A stretch of DNA of 64,000 bases, taken from the NCBI GenBank assembly GCA_023091665.1, contig JALJCQ010000009.1, positions 2,790,001 through 2,854,000 on the forward strand, read 5' to 3'. Positions 39,003 to 50,248 of the stretch are shown here, one piece after another. The notes beneath the pieces are model-generated. The model was not told where the DNA came from. It saw only the letters and a list, made by a program, of their open reading frames with translations, and did not search any database. Source of the DNA: Pythium myriotylum. Taxonomy: Eukaryota > Oomycota > Peronosporomycetes > Pythiales > Pythiaceae. How positions within the stretch are numbered: the stretch's first letter is position 1; each line of letters starts with the position of its first letter. A program made the translations under genes and the position numbers.

Positions 39003-40596
39003 ATGCCGTCGCTCAACAAGATCCTCTCCGTGTCCACACTCGTCGCACTCGCGCTCGCACTGACGTCCCGCTCGGTCGACGCCCACGGCAAACTGCTCAA
39101 ACCAGAGGCCAAGATCCGACCGGGTAGCGGTCTCTTCGACGCCCAACAGTACGACTTCGTGGGCGAGATCAACGGCAACGACGTCTTCAAGCCGGCGCGC
39201 GGCGAGTCCTGGAGCGGCAACCCACAGAAGAACGCGCAGCTCTTCGCCAGCTACTTCCAGGCCAACGGCCACACGTCGCTGCGCCAGTTCTTCCAGACGG
39301 TCGAACCCAAGATGAAGCCGCGCTTCCCGGGCAAGACCGACAACGTCTGCGGCTTCACGGGCGGTGACAACGCCGTCCCAGCGACACTGCCGGCGGACGG
39401 CGTGCTCGAGTGGGGCAACCTCGCCGGTCGATGGGGATTCCAGAACGACCACTACGTACGTGGTCTGCTTTTGCTTTTGCTTTTGCTTTTGCTTTTGCTT
39501 TTGCTTTTGCTTTTGCTTTTACAGTGTGACTTGTCGGAGCATTCGGCTAACGTGCTGCTTGTTTCATGCGTGCCACAACAGGGTCCGTGCGAGGTCTGGT
39601 GCGACGACAAGCTGGTGCTCCAGAACATGGACTGCCGCGCGGCGTTCGGCAAGGAGCTGCCGGCGCGCATGAAGATCGACGCGGCGCAGTGCAGCGGCGC
39701 CAAGCGCCTGCAGTTCTTGTGGCTCGCGGTGCACTTTGCCAACTGGCAGTACTGGCGTACGTTCTTTTCTTTCGCGTAAACACCTTGACCTTGACCTCGT
39801 CGAGAGGTGGTGGAGAGGTGGATGTGCCGTTGGTGTCTCGTACTGACGCGTTTGCTTTTGTTGTTGTTGTTGTTGTTGTGTCTCAGTCAACTGCGTGCCA
39901 CTCGCTGGGTCGATCCAAGCTCCAGTCACAGCTGCAGGAACCGCAGCACCCACGAACGCGACGGCCACGGCGCCATCGGTGGCAGTGGCAGTCCCGACCG
40001 TGGCTCCGATCGACAACGGCAACAACAACTTCAAGCAGCAAGCTCCGGCGCCGCCATCCAACGCCTACGGCGGCAAGCACAACGACTGGCGCAGCGTGAT
40101 TGATGCGTGGCGAGCCAAGTTCGGTGGCGGCGGGGCGGGTGGTGCTGGTGCCGGTGGTGTCGGAGGTGCTGGTGGTGCTGGTGCCGGTGGCGCTGGTGGT
40201 GTCGGTGGTGTCGGTGGCGGCTGGCCCAGCACCGGCGCTGGTGCTGGTGCTGGTGCTGGTGCTGGTGCTGGTGCTGGTGCTGGTGCTGGTGCTGGCGCTG
40301 GTGCCGGTGCTGGTGCCGGTGCCGGTGCTGGCACGGTCGCGAAAGGCGCCGGCGGTGCCACCGTGAACGTGGGTGGATCCCCTGTCGCGATGCCGGCGGT
40401 CGTGAGCCCGACCCCGACCCCGGCTCCGGCTGTCACGACGGTGGCGCCTATCACGCCTGCTCCAACGCCTGCTCCCTCGCCTGCTCCCTCGCTTGCTCCG
40501 GCCCCCGCTCCGGCCCCCGCCGCTGCGCCTGTTCCAGCACCGGTGGCAGTACCGGCGGCGGGCGACAACAAGAGCATGTACGCGCAGTACGTGTAA
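39003..40596 (+). CDS. AA17-type LPMO-like secreted protein B
   Basis: Three exons, 39003-39455, 39582-39756 and 39887-40596, encode 445 residues. Signal peptide 1-27 ends SVDA before HGKLLKPEAK, exposing His as residue 1 of the mature enzyme, as required for a copper histidine brace. HYGPCEVWCDD at the exon 1/2 junction holds the likely second brace His (H-x-GPCE, as I recall from the family). Cysteines in NVCGF, NMDCRAAFG, AQCSG and LNCVPLAG fit the AA17 fold, whose Phytophthora members cleave pectin (family knowledge). The C-terminal 230 residues are a disordered tail: NAYGGKHNDW, a long (GA)n run, Pro/Ala repeats and the end NKSMYAQYV. Intron 1 contains nine GCTTTT repeats and is stop-free in frame. 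Expected location: outside the cell. Confidence 0.85.
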
Positions 40597-41844
40597 GCAT
40601 GGCTGGTCGAGTTTGGCTTTACCCGAGGCGCTGGCGCTGTGTCGGGCCGTCTTTGGAGTCATGGTGTGTTTCAGTCGTGTTGTCGACGTCCGTGTTAGTG
40701 TCAGTGTTAGCGTCTGTAAGCAACGCCACCAATGAAGTCAGAAAAATTGCGTTCGTACTTTGTAAATTCGCAACTTCTCTCTCTCATTCGATGCTTCACG
40801 ATGCTGCAGACTCGGATTCGATTGGATGTGTCTTGCTATCAGTGTCGCCCGTCAATTCCCGCGAAGAGACCGCCGTGGAATTCGCGGCATCGACGATGAT
40901 CCTGACGGCCATGCCAGTCTTTCTAGCAAGACAGAGTTCCACCCAGAGCTTGAGGGTCTTCGCATGTGCGGATGATGCAAGTTTTAACTTGACACTCAGC
41001 CGACACATCAGCTTTGCCTACGAGTGGGCTGTATAGAGCTCATCCCATCCCTGGCTTCTCCGCCAGGTTGACCCCTGACGGCCGACCATAGCACTACGAG
41101 CTGATAGCTATCAGAGTACGTAAATCGAAACTCAAAAGATTCCATCGTCATCATCATGTATAGAGCTCGTCATGGGTGTCAACAACTGGCCTCGCTCGAC
41201 CTCGATCTTCAGCTTTGTTGCACAGATTGCACAAGCCAGAGCGGTGTTTATGGTTGGTAGGGTGGCGGACTCAGGGCCGGGTGGACGAGATATCAGCCAT
41301 CTTGATGTGTGCACGTGGTCCATCTTGCCCCCAACGCCTGGAGCATGCGTGATCCGGCGCGCGTAGGGATAGAGTGCATGTGGTTTCGAGGCGCTCGGTG
41401 TTCGCAGAATTGGCAATGAAATCTTCAGTACGTTGATGTCAAATACTACCTAGTCCTACACTAGATTTGTCTGAGTCAGTCTCCTGAGTTGGTCTCCTTT
41501 ACGCAATGGGTTCCCACGACATTTGCTGAGTATATTCCATGGCATGTGCGCGCTTGCTGTCCCAGACTTCGACAGCTGCTCCAACGAAGATCACTTTGTA
41601 TCGTTGTATCGAATCCTAGCATCTCCGACCAGAGGGAGAGATAGAGAGAAAAAGAGAGTTGGTCTGTCCTATCATGACAGCTTGAGCAAATCCTGGAGAT
41701 GGAGATCCAACGACTTCACGCAAAGAATATTCAACGGTGGCTCGAAGTGTTTCAAAACTTCTTTCTCTCACTTTTCTAATTCCCCGTCAACCGCGACTTC
41801 TCCCAACACAAGCCAAGTGTACGAATACTGCGCCAACAGAAACG
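40597..41844. other. Intergenic region between AA17 genes B and C
   Basis: No convincing gene. Short frames near 40796-41036 (either strand) and 41132-41416 (minus) have no recognisable motif. There is a perfect 14-bp palindrome, CTGATAGCTATCAG, at 41101-41114. The leader of gene C has an Inr-like CTCACTTTTCTAATT near 41770. Confidence 0.55.
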
Positions 41845-43219
41845 ATGCTATCACTCTCTAGACTCGTCGTACTTGCTCTTTGCCTCGCTCAATCACCCCA
41901 ACCAGCTGATGCTCACGGCAAACTGCTCAAGCCAGAGGCCAAAATGAGAGCAGGGACCGCAATCAACGAGAACGAGTTCGTCGGTGAAATCAACGGCGAC
42001 GACATCTTTAAACCGGCAGACGGTGAATCCTGGAGTGGTGATCCGCAGAAGAACGCACAGCTCTTCACTAAATACTTCTTAGCCAACCGACACAAGACTC
42101 TACGCCATTTCTTCCAGGCAATCGAACCCAAGATGAAGCCGCGCTTCCCAGGAAAGACGGACAACATCTGTGGTTTCACTGGCGGCGACACCTTCATGCC
42201 TGCTACGGTACCAACGGATGGCGTGATCGAATGGGGAAACATTCCTGGTCAATGGGGGTTCCAAAGCGACCATTACGTACGTCGATGGCGTTGATTCACA
42301 TACATGAAATGAGGGTAGTGTTAACGATGTCGTTATTGGATTACAGGGACCGTGCGAAGCCTGGTGCGATGACAAGATGGTGCTCCAGAACATGGACTGC
42401 CTTACCGCGTTCGGCAAGGAGCTGCCGGCGCGCATGAAGATCGACGCGGCGCAGTGTAGCGGCGTCAAGCGTCTACAGTTCTTGTGGCTCGCGGTGCATT
42501 TTTCCAACTGGCAGTACTGGCGTACGTGATTTCGCATGCACGTCTTATCGAGGTGGAAGTACGTTGGTACCACTTGCTAATCCGCATGTTCGTGGTGTTT
42601 TCGTGTTGTAGTCAACTGCGTGCCACTTGCTGGATCGATCGAGGCAACAAACGCGTCAGCCTCGCCTCAATCGGTGACCCCGGTCGCGACTGAAGCGCCT
42701 TCGCCAGTGGTAGTACAAGTGGCCAAGGCCAGGTCGGTGGCAGTCCCTACTGTGTCCCCTATCGATGTCGGGCATGACTTCGACCAGCAGGAGCCAGCTC
42801 CTCTCACCAATGCGCATGGTGGTGATCAAGATTATGTCGACGATGTCGGCGAGACGAACATCGACAGTGTCTGGGAGACTTTGGGCGATGGAGAAGACGG
42901 TAGTGATTATGACGAGTCGCTGCAGTTTGATATTGACCAGGCCAGAAACGCCAACGAGTTCCGGACAAGTGATCTTGTTGACATCGACTACAATTTCTCG
43001 TCTAGTGGAAGCGAAGACAACGACAGTTCAGAGGCAAGCGACGAGCTAGATGGCAGCGAAGACAACGACAGTTCAGATGGAAGCGACGAGCTAGATGGTA
43101 GCGAAGACAACGACAGTTCAGAGGCAAGCGACGAGCTGGATGGCCAATATGGCTCTCAGTCGAGCGATAGTAGTGACAATAGCGCTGAAGATGGATTTGT
43201 CGACGAAGATACGTTCTGA
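41845..43219 (+). CDS. AA17-type LPMO-like secreted protein C, acidic tail
   Basis: Three exons, 41845-42276, 42347-42521 and 42612-43219, give 404 residues. Signal peptide 1-23 ends PADA before HGKLLKPEAKMRAG, leaving His1. The catalytic part matches copy B: HYGPCEAWCDD across intron 1, NMDCLTAFG, VKRLQFLWLAVHF, NWQYW and NCVPLAG across intron 2. Codon use and sequence are more diverged than between B and D. The tail is different: instead of Ala/Gly/Pro repeats it is strongly acidic, with three 45-bp tandem repeats (43010-43144) encoding SEDNDSSEASDELDG-type units, and it lacks the YAQYV ending. It lies 560 bp upstream of ABC transporter copy 1 on the same strand. Confidence 0.83.
43010..43144 (+). 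repeat. Three 45-bp tandem repeats in the AA17 gene C tail
   Basis: Units start at 43010, 43055 and 43100, each beginning AGCGAAGACAACGACAGTTC. They keep the reading frame (15 residues each, rich in Ser, Asp and Glu). The second unit differs at one codon (EAS to DGS). Confidence 0.9.
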
Positions 43220-43780
43220 GCACGCCAGTATCCTGTCGACGACACGTTTTGCTACACGTCCAAGGCGGCTGGGGGATTCATGCTCAACCGATAACGAATA
43301 ATCAACACGAGACCAAACGCTTAATGTTCATGCTCTGGCAATGGATACCAATTTGAAATTTCAACGAGTGAACTCGACCAGACTCGAACCATTAGCTCTG
43401 TACCAGAACGCAACAAGCAGCAACTTTGGCAGGCTCTTGAGACAATACTGCTGTTCCAATCCTTTGCCAGCTCCTGCTGATTACGGTAGGTGACGAATTT
43501 CAGCGTGGAGAGAAAAACTTATGTCCTCTCCAAATCATTTGTTGAGAGTGCAGGAAGTGGCTGTCGTTGAGCACGCACATTTCCATATACTGCTCAAGTC
43601 ACATGGCGTTGAAGTGGGTTCTTGTCTAATTGCACCAGCACTCCGGGCGAGTAGGCAGGAGTGAAGTTCTCATCCTGCGTAGACTGGTTTTCCAAGCTCA
43701 AGTTAGTCGAGTAAGCGCGACTGGTCACTACCGACGATCCAAGTGATTCTCAACTTCGTATTTTGCTATCCAACGCGAAA
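43220..43780. other. Upstream region of ABC transporter copy 1
   Basis: No gene is seen. Just before the transporter start, 43747-43764 reads TTCTCAACTTCGTATTTT, a weakened version of the Inr+FPR element found at the same place in copy 2. No other repeat stands out. Confidence 0.55.
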
Positions 43781-46700
43781 ATGGTCTCTAGAGGCTCCGT
43801 GGCCCAGCTTTCTCCTCTGTCAGGGGTCGAGATCCGATTCAACAACGTCTCTCTCGCGGCCGAGATCCAGCTCGCCGGCGATGGCGAAGACACCAGGCAT
43901 GAGCTGCCGACCATCACCAATGCCCTCAAGAAGGCAGTTCGCAGCCTCACGACCAGCAGCAACCGTGTCACCAAGCATATCCTGCGCGACGTCAGCGGCA
44001 TCTTCAAGCCAGCGACCATGACGCTCGTGCTGGGTCATCCGGGCTCGGGCAAGTCGGCACTCATGAAGCTGCTCAGTGGTCGCTTCCCAATGGTGAGCAA
44101 CGTCACACTTGATGGAGAGGTCACGTACAACGGCATCTCGCGTGGTCACGTGCTGAAGCGACTGCCGCAGCTCGCAACGTACGTAGCCCAGCGAGACATC
44201 CACTTCCCAACGTTGACCGTCAGAGAGACACTCGAGTTCGCCCACGCCTGCAGCGGCAGTCAATCAAGTCGTGCGAGTCCGGCGGACGTGATCCAACAGC
44301 TCGGCTTGGAGAACTGCCAGGACACGGTGGTCGGCGATGCTACGCTGCGAGGTGTCTCTGGCGGGGAACGCAAGCGCGTGACCACAGGCAAGATGCTATT
44401 CGGGGATCGACCCGTGGTCTTTATGGACGAAATCTCAACCGGACTCGACAGTGCCGCGACCTTCGATATTGTGCAGGCACAACGCGACGTCGCCAAGCTG
44501 CAGGGTAAGACTGTCGTCATTTCACTGCTCCAGCCGTCACCTGAGGTCTTCGCACTCTTTGACGATGTCTTGATCTTGAACGACGGATTCATTATGTACC
44601 ATGGCCCTCGCGAACAAGTCATGCCGTTCTTCCACGGACTCGGATTTGACTGTCCTCCGAGTCGAGATGCAGCCGATTTTCTATGTGACCTTGGGACCCC
44701 ACAACAAACACAGTACGAATCGCCCCGCGCGATCAACGCGAGGCGTCCGCGAGCAGCACGTGAGTTTGCTGATCTCTTCGCCAAGTCGTCGATCCACGAA
44801 GCGATGCTGCGAGATCTTCATGAGCCCCGAGATCCAACACTAAGCACAGAAATTGTCCACCGAACGCCGGAGTTTCAGCAATCCTTCATGCAAGAACTCG
44901 CCACGGTGGCCGTTCGGCAGCTCAAGGTCACGTTCCGGAATGTGGAGTACATCTACGTGCGCGCGTGCATGGTCTTTGCTGTGAGTTTGATTCTCTCGTC
45001 GCTCTTCTGGCAGTTTGATCCTCGAAATGTGCAAGTTGTGATGGGCGTGAGCTTCCAAGGGATCCTCTTTCTCAACCTCGGTCAGGTGTTGCAGTTGCCA
45101 ATATACATGGGTGCGCGCGACACCTTCTACAAGCAGCGTGGGGCCAACCTCTACCGCACGTCTGCATATGTCGCCGCAGGCTCAGTCGCTCAAGTTCCAA
45201 TCGCTGCTTTTGAAACCATGGTGTTCGGCACCTTCGTCTACTGGATGTGCGGCTTCGTCTCAGTGTTCACGTCGTACCTCGTGTTCCTCGCGCTCGTCTT
45301 CTTGACCAACATGGTCCTCGCAACATTCTTCTTCTTTATGGCGGCAATCTGCAAGAACCTCAACACAGCAACGCCGACATCGCTGGTCGCGATCATGCTG
45401 ATCACTATCTTCTCGGGGTTTATCGTATCGAAAGATCAGATCCCAGATTTCTTGAGTTGGTTGTACTGGATCAACCCGATTACTTGGTGTGTACGAGGTG
45501 TTGCTATCAACCAGTATACGAGTGATCGCTTCAACGTCGACTTCTATGATGGTATCGACTATAAAGCTACATACGGCAAGCAGACGGGCGCATACCTGCT
45601 CAGCTTGTTCGACGTGAACGGTGGCAAGGCATGGATCGGTGTTAGTTTTGCGGTGCTCATTGGCATGTACTTGCTCTTTCTCATGATGGCGTTCTATGTT
45701 CTCGAGTATGTTCGATTCGAGAGTCCGGAGCGCGTCACCCTTGGAGAAGAAGAAAAGTCACTCAATCCTACGAACAACGTGGTCACGCCATCCGTAGGAG
45801 AGAAGTCACTCGAAAGTACTGGGGTCGACTTCGCACTTGCTCAGACTCCACGCAGCGCGAAGGATTCGGTGGCTTTGGATGTAGCGCCGCCAACTACCTA
45901 TCACCACGATTTCATTCCAGTCACTATGGCTTTCAAAGATCATTGGTACTCGGTGCCCAACCCAACCAACCCGAAGGAAGACCTCGAGCTCTTGAAGGGA
46001 ATCTCTGGTTTCGCACAGCCTGGTACAATGACGGCACTGATGGGCAGCTCTGGCGCTGGCAAGACGACGCTGATGGACGTGATCGCTGGTCGGAAGACAG
46101 GAGGAAAGATCCGCGGCCAGATCCTGCTCAATGGGCACCCTGCTACTGATCTCGCCATTCGACGCAGCACCGGCTACTGTGAGCAGATGGACATCCACTC
46201 GGAAACCGCAACATTCCGTGAGGCTCTGATCTTCAGTGCATTTCTTCGACAAAGCGCCGACGTCTCGGCTGACAGAAAGCTCGAGTCCGTCGAGGAGTGC
46301 CTGGACCTTCTCGATCTGCGTCCGATTGCTGACCAGATCATCCGAGGCAGTTCTGTTGAACAGATGAAGCGACTGACGATCGGCGTGGAGCTAGCGGCGC
46401 AGCCAAGTGTGCTCTTCTTGGACGAGCCAACCAGCGGGCTGGACGCACGTGCGGCCAAAATGATCATGGATGGAGTGCGCAAGGTTGCTGACACAGGACG
46501 CACGGTGCTCTGTACGATCCACCAACCGTCGTGGGAAGTCTTCCAGGTCTTTGACAGTCTGCTGCTGCTCAAGCGAGGAGGCGAAACTGTCTTCTTCGGC
46601 GAACTGGGGGAGAATGCGACACATCTGATTCAGCACTTCGAGGCAATCGACGGTGTTCCGCGCCTCGAGCCTGGATACAACCCCGCGACCTGGATGCTGG

Positions 46701-47740
46701 AGGTGATCGGTGCCGGGGTTAGTAACACGGCCACTAATGATGTCGACTTTGCCAAGGTCTTTGCGATGAGCGACAGGAAGCAGCAGCTCATGACTACACT
46801 TGGGAAACCAGGCATCACCAGCCCGTCGACAGATGTTCCAGCGCTCGAGTTTACCAACAAACGAGCAGCCACCCACGCCACTCAAGCCAGACTGCTCTTG
46901 CAACGCTTCCGTGAGTTGTACTGGCGCACGCCTTCCTACAACATCACGCGGTTTGCGGTCGTGATCTTCTTCGCCATTGTCTTCGGGTTGACGTATGTCG
47001 ACGCTGAGTACGACACATACCAGGGTATCAACTCGGGTCAGGGCCTCATGTACTACTCCTCGCTCTTCCTGGGAATCGTCTCTTTCAACAGTGTGATACC
47101 CGTGACAGTCGTGGAGCGACCCTCTTTCTACCGCGAGCGAGCATCGCAAACGTACAGTGCGTGGTGGTATTTCGTCGCGGGGTCGCTGATCGAGATCCCC
47201 TACATCTTCAGCAGCTCCTTTGTCTTCACAGCCATTTTCTTCCCCCTTGTTGGGTTCACTGGTGCCGCGAGGTTCTTCTTCTTCTGGCTGAACTTGTCGC
47301 TCTACGTTGTTCAACAAACGTACTGGGCTCAATTGCTTGTGTACGCGCTACCGAGCATCGAAGTGACCTCCACCGTTGGAATGTTTTTTCTCTCCGTCTC
47401 CGTCTTATTTTCGGGCTACAACCCTCCAGCGAGCGCGATCCCCACCGCCTACAAATGGGCTTACCACATCACTTCACACAAGTACACGCTCGCAATCTTG
47501 TCGGCGACCGTGTTCGGCGACTGCCCGGAAGGCACTACTGCGAATCTCGCTTGCGATCACATCAAGAACTTGCCGCCGACTCTGCCGTCCAACCTGAGCA
47601 TCAAGGAGTACGTGGAGAGAGTTTTTCTCATGAAGCACGACGAGATCTGGATGAACTTCGGACTCGTCATCGCCTTCATTGTGCTCTACCGCCTGCTCGC
47701 GCTCGGCGCGCTTCGGTTCCTCAACTTCCAGAAGAGATAA
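43781..47740 (+). CDS. ABCG/PDR-type full-size ABC transporter, copy 1
   Basis: A 1,319-residue intronless frame with the reverse NBD-TMD-NBD-TMD order of pleiotropic drug resistance transporters. NBD1: Walker A GHPGSGKSALMK (85-96), signature VSGGERKR (192-199), Walker B VVFMDEIST. NBD2: Walker A MGSSGAGKTT (near 756), a degenerate signature SSVEQMKRLTIG (near 858) and Walker B VLFLDEPTSGLD. The degenerate second signature is normal for this family. Two blocks of hydrophobic helices lie at about 400-660 and 1060-1310. By family it exports drugs or toxic metabolites across the plasma membrane using ATP. The start MVSRG was chosen because the Inr-like motif lies only 17 nt upstream. Copy 2 (52972-56931) differs at about 12 residues. 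It converges with an M96-like gene whose stop is 46 bp away. Confidence 0.93.
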   Translation: MVSRGSVAQLSPLSGVEIRFNNVSLAAEIQLAGDGEDTRHELPTITNALKKAVRSLTTSSNRVTKHILRDVSGIFKPATMTLVLGHPGSGKSALMKLLSGRFPMVSNVTLDGEVTYNGISRGHVLKRLPQLATYVAQRDIHFPTLTVRETLEFAHACSGSQSSRASPADVIQQLGLENCQDTVVGDATLRGVSGGERKRVTTGKMLFGDRPVVFMDEISTGLDSAATFDIVQAQRDVAKLQGKTVVISLLQPSPEVFALFDDVLILNDGFIMYHGPREQVMPFFHGLGFDCPPSRDAADFLCDLGTPQQTQYESPRAINARRPRAAREFADLFAKSSIHEAMLRDLHEPRDPTLSTEIVHRTPEFQQSFMQELATVAVRQLKVTFRNVEYIYVRACMVFAVSLILSSLFWQFDPRNVQVVMGVSFQGILFLNLGQVLQLPIYMGARDTFYKQRGANLYRTSAYVAAGSVAQVPIAAFETMVFGTFVYWMCGFVSVFTSYLVFLALVFLTNMVLATFFFFMAAICKNLNTATPTSLVAIMLITIFSGFIVSKDQIPDFLSWLYWINPITWCVRGVAINQYTSDRFNVDFYDGIDYKATYGKQTGAYLLSLFDVNGGKAWIGVSFAVLIGMYLLFLMMAFYVLEYVRFESPERVTLGEEEKSLNPTNNVVTPSVGEKSLESTGVDFALAQTPRSAKDSVALDVAPPTTYHHDFIPVTMAFKDHWYSVPNPTNPKEDLELLKGISGFAQPGTMTALMGSSGAGKTTLMDVIAGRKTGGKIRGQILLNGHPATDLAIRRSTGYCEQMDIHSETATFREALIFSAFLRQSADVSADRKLESVEECLDLLDLRPIADQIIRGSSVEQMKRLTIGVELAAQPSVLFLDEPTSGLDARAAKMIMDGVRKVADTGRTVLCTIHQPSWEVFQVFDSLLLLKRGGETVFFGELGENATHLIQHFEAIDGVPRLEPGYNPATWMLEVIGAGVSNTATNDVDFAKVFAMSDRKQQLMTTLGKPGITSPSTDVPALEFTNKRAATHATQARLLLQRFRELYWRTPSYNITRFAVVIFFAIVFGLTYVDAEYDTYQGINSGQGLMYYSSLFLGIVSFNSVIPVTVVERPSFYRERASQTYSAWWYFVAGSLIEIPYIFSSSFVFTAIFFPLVGFTGAARFFFFWLNLSLYVVQQTYWAQLLVYALPSIEVTSTVGMFFLSVSVLFSGYNPPASAIPTAYKWAYHITSHKYTLAILSATVFGDCPEGTTANLACDHIKNLPPTLPSNLSIKEYVERVFLMKHDEIWMNFGLVIAFIVLYRLLALGALRFLNFQKR

Positions 47741-47786
47741 ACAAACTTACTCATCCACTAACTGAATGCACCCTCCACCTTGGCAC

Positions 47787-49112
47787 TCACGGGTCTATTC
47801 CAAATCGCTGCCGCACGTGCTTGACCAGGGCGTCGCCCCAGTTACTCACACTTTCACTCAGATTCTGCATCAGTGTGTCGCCAATATCAAAGTTGTCGTT
47901 GTGGTGGACCCGCACGTGGCCGAGACGGCGCATTACGATCGTGTCATCCTCTCTCGTTACCATCAAGATCGCCGTAACGTCTTGGCGTATCCGATCACGA
48001 ATACGGTAAGGGTATAGGTCATCACGATCGACGAAAGTGGATGTGACGATGCCGTAGTCCTCGTCTTCGTCGAAGTGGGTGAAGATCGCGAGGTTAGTTT
48101 CCACTAAGAGTTCATCGCGCACTGTCGTCGCAATGCGATGTTGCGACATGGTCAGGTCGCCGAGGTCTTCGTCATCCTCACGGATAGTGACGCGTCCTGC
48201 ACCGTCTGTGAAGCTCATTTCGAGGTTGTACGTGAAGAAGGTCGCCGCGTCAAACACGTCGCGCACAGTCAGCGAGCCTGGGAACTGCGTCAGCGAAAAG
48301 CGAAGACTACACGCATCTCCGCTCTCGCTAATGAACTGCTCGTTTGACGTGTGGGGTTTTCTCAAGTTCAGATGTCGGCTGCGCTCGAGCACATACCGCC
48401 GCGCGACCCGTAGCTGCTGCGGCCGAACGGCCTGGAGCATGCGCAGCCGACCCTTGGACGTCGACGGGAGGTGGATGTAACAGTGTGCCGGTAACGCAAA
48501 GTCCGACGCAAAGAACTGCGAGACCATGGACCGCGCGCATGCGAGGCTGAGCTGCTGCTCGTGGATCGCCTCCCGCAGCAGTCCGTTCGGGATCTGCGGG
48601 TGCTCGGGGTCTTCCTCTTCGACTTTCTGCGACGCCAGAGAGGGACTCGGCGCGACGCTCTGTCCTCTCAGGAACGCGAGGCGCTTCTCGAGTTGCGCGA
48701 TCTCGTCCGTGAGCACCGTGATCTCTTCTTTGCGCACCGTGTGGGTCGGCTTGCGTTTCTTGGCGGGGCGCGTGTCGGCCTCGCGGACCTTGGCCTCGGC
48801 CTTCCAGGCCTTGTAGGACTCGCTCGTGCGGCCACGCTCCTCGGCGCTCGCCTGTGCGGCCTTCTGCACCGACTCCATGAGCGCCAGCAGCGCGTACGCC
48901 GAGTGCTCGGGCAGCGCGCCGGGCTCCTGCTTGGCCATGACATCGTCGTGTTTGAGCGGGTCGGCCGGCCGCTCCAGCGCGCCTTTCTGCTCGGGAGTCG
49001 GACCGATCGACGCGTCGCGGTCCGCGGAATCGTCGCGTTTCGCTGGAGACGCCGCCGCGGCCGTCGTCGCGTGCGTGGCGCGTGCGGGAGAGACGTCTTC
49101 GAGAGCGGCCAT
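47787..49112 (-). CDS. M96-like coiled-coil protein with START-like C-terminal region
   Basis: Intact 441-residue frame, a paralogue of 21352-22461 with a longer N-terminus. The first 115 residues are low-complexity and charged (Ala-rich, KRDDSADRD). A basic KKRKPTHTVRKEE segment then leads into a heptad helix (ITVLTDEIAQLEKRLAFLR). The body shares SMVSQFFASD, CYIHLP, RSRHLNLRKPH, VRDVFDAATFFTYNLEMSF and the end VTAILMVTREDDTIVMRRL, GHVRVHHND, VSNWGDALVK. No signal peptide is present. Nuclear or cytoplasmic location is inferred from the basic segment. The gene overlaps the border of the ABC transporter duplication: a scrambled piece of a similar gene lies next to copy 2. Confidence 0.7.
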   Translation of the reverse strand: MAALEDVSPARATHATTAAAASPAKRDDSADRDASIGPTPEQKGALERPADPLKHDDVMAKQEPGALPEHSAYALLALMESVQKAAQASAEERGRTSESYKAWKAEAKVREADTRPAKKRKPTHTVRKEEITVLTDEIAQLEKRLAFLRGQSVAPSPSLASQKVEEEDPEHPQIPNGLLREAIHEQQLSLACARSMVSQFFASDFALPAHCYIHLPSTSKGRLRMLQAVRPQQLRVARRYVLERSRHLNLRKPHTSNEQFISESGDACSLRFSLTQFPGSLTVRDVFDAATFFTYNLEMSFTDGAGRVTIREDDEDLGDLTMSQHRIATTVRDELLVETNLAIFTHFDEDEDYGIVTSTFVDRDDLYPYRIRDRIRQDVTAILMVTREDDTIVMRRLGHVRVHHNDNFDIGDTLMQNLSESVSNWGDALVKHVRQRFGIDP

Positions 49113-49850
49113 TCACTAGGTGAGTCGATCATAAACCGACGGCGTAATCTCCACGAGCCAACATTCGACCCAATCACCCAAACACCCAGAATGGAAGCAG
49201 TGGGTGGAAAAGTACCCATCCTGTACACAATATCTGAGTCTGAGAAAGACCAACTTCAAGATTCTGATTCGTGAGATGGCTGGATACCGCCGCTCACTTG
49301 AAGGACCATACGATACGAAGTACCCGCAGACACGGCATGATCCATCCTTCTTCTCCACAAATCGAGGCGTTCTACCATCCGAGCACCCGTGTTTTACCAC
49401 TCGAGCAACCCATCGCGTGACTCGAGTGCATGTAGTGAGCGGCTGAGCAGTGGTGATGACAACGTTGAAAATGGGGTTCGATTTGAGCCAGACTAGTCCT
49501 CAAGAGGGGGGATATGGCATAGGCAAGCGAACAAGCCTATCCAAACGAATCGGGTGATGTCAACCAAACAAGCCTGAGGACTCGACCCCAGACGATCGAG
49601 CCCTCGAGCCCTCGAGCACTCGAGCCCTCGCACATCGGAGCGGGAGTGAGGCCCGTGGGACTCGTGGGACCGACGTAGTTGTGGACGGAGTTCAAAATCA
49701 ATCCATGCAGCTGCTGTGCATATTGTTATCTTACTACACAGATCGCTCGTCACAGGTACACTATACCACAGTCATTACATGAGTGCTCGGAGCCCATCGC
49801 ATCGCGCCACATCGCACCGCAGAGCGTGACGTCGCACCTCTTCGCACCGC
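49113..49850. other. Intergenic region, no gene seen
   Basis: No convincing frame. On the minus strand near 49400-49330 there is weak tRNA-like text (CTCGGATGGTAGAACGCC), not enough to call a tRNA. A run of CTCGAGCCCT/CTCGAGCACT-type short repeats lies at about 49598-49630. Confidence 0.5.
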
Positions 49851-50203
49851 TTACACGTACTGCGCGTACAGGTTCTTGTTGTTCCCTGCCGCCGGAGCTG
49901 GAGCCGGAGCCGGAGCCACCACAGGAACCGAAGGAGGAGCCGCAGCCGCAGCCGCACCGCCCAAGCCGCCAGTTTTCGCGTTCGTCGCGCCTGCGCCGTA
50001 CGTGCTGCCAACCATGCCGGCGCCAGCCCAACCAGCACCAGCTCCAGGCCAACCAGCTCCAGGCCACCCGACACGACCGAACGATGCTTGGCGCCCATCC
50101 GACTTGCCGTTCCAGTCGTTGGTCTTGCCACCGTAGGCGTTCGTGGGAGGAGCCGGCGCCGGCGCCGGCGCTGGCACTGGCACTGGCGCCCGCTGCTTGT
50201 AGT

Positions 50204-50248
<45 letters not shown>

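Noticed and set aside
38346..39779. 477-residue ORF reading through AA17 gene B exons 1 and 2
   Set aside because: The N-terminal 219 residues are promoter and leader read-through and the middle poly-Leu is an intron; the spliced three-exon model fits all paralogues.
46391..47332. 313-residue minus-strand ORF, mirrored at 53380-54321
   Set aside because: Antisense of the transporter second half; useful only as proof of nucleotide identity between the copies.
49330..49410. tRNA-like text on the minus strand (TGGTAGAACGCC)
   Set aside because: No complete acceptor stem or T-arm with GGTTCRANYCC could be found; at most a decayed tRNA-derived fragment.
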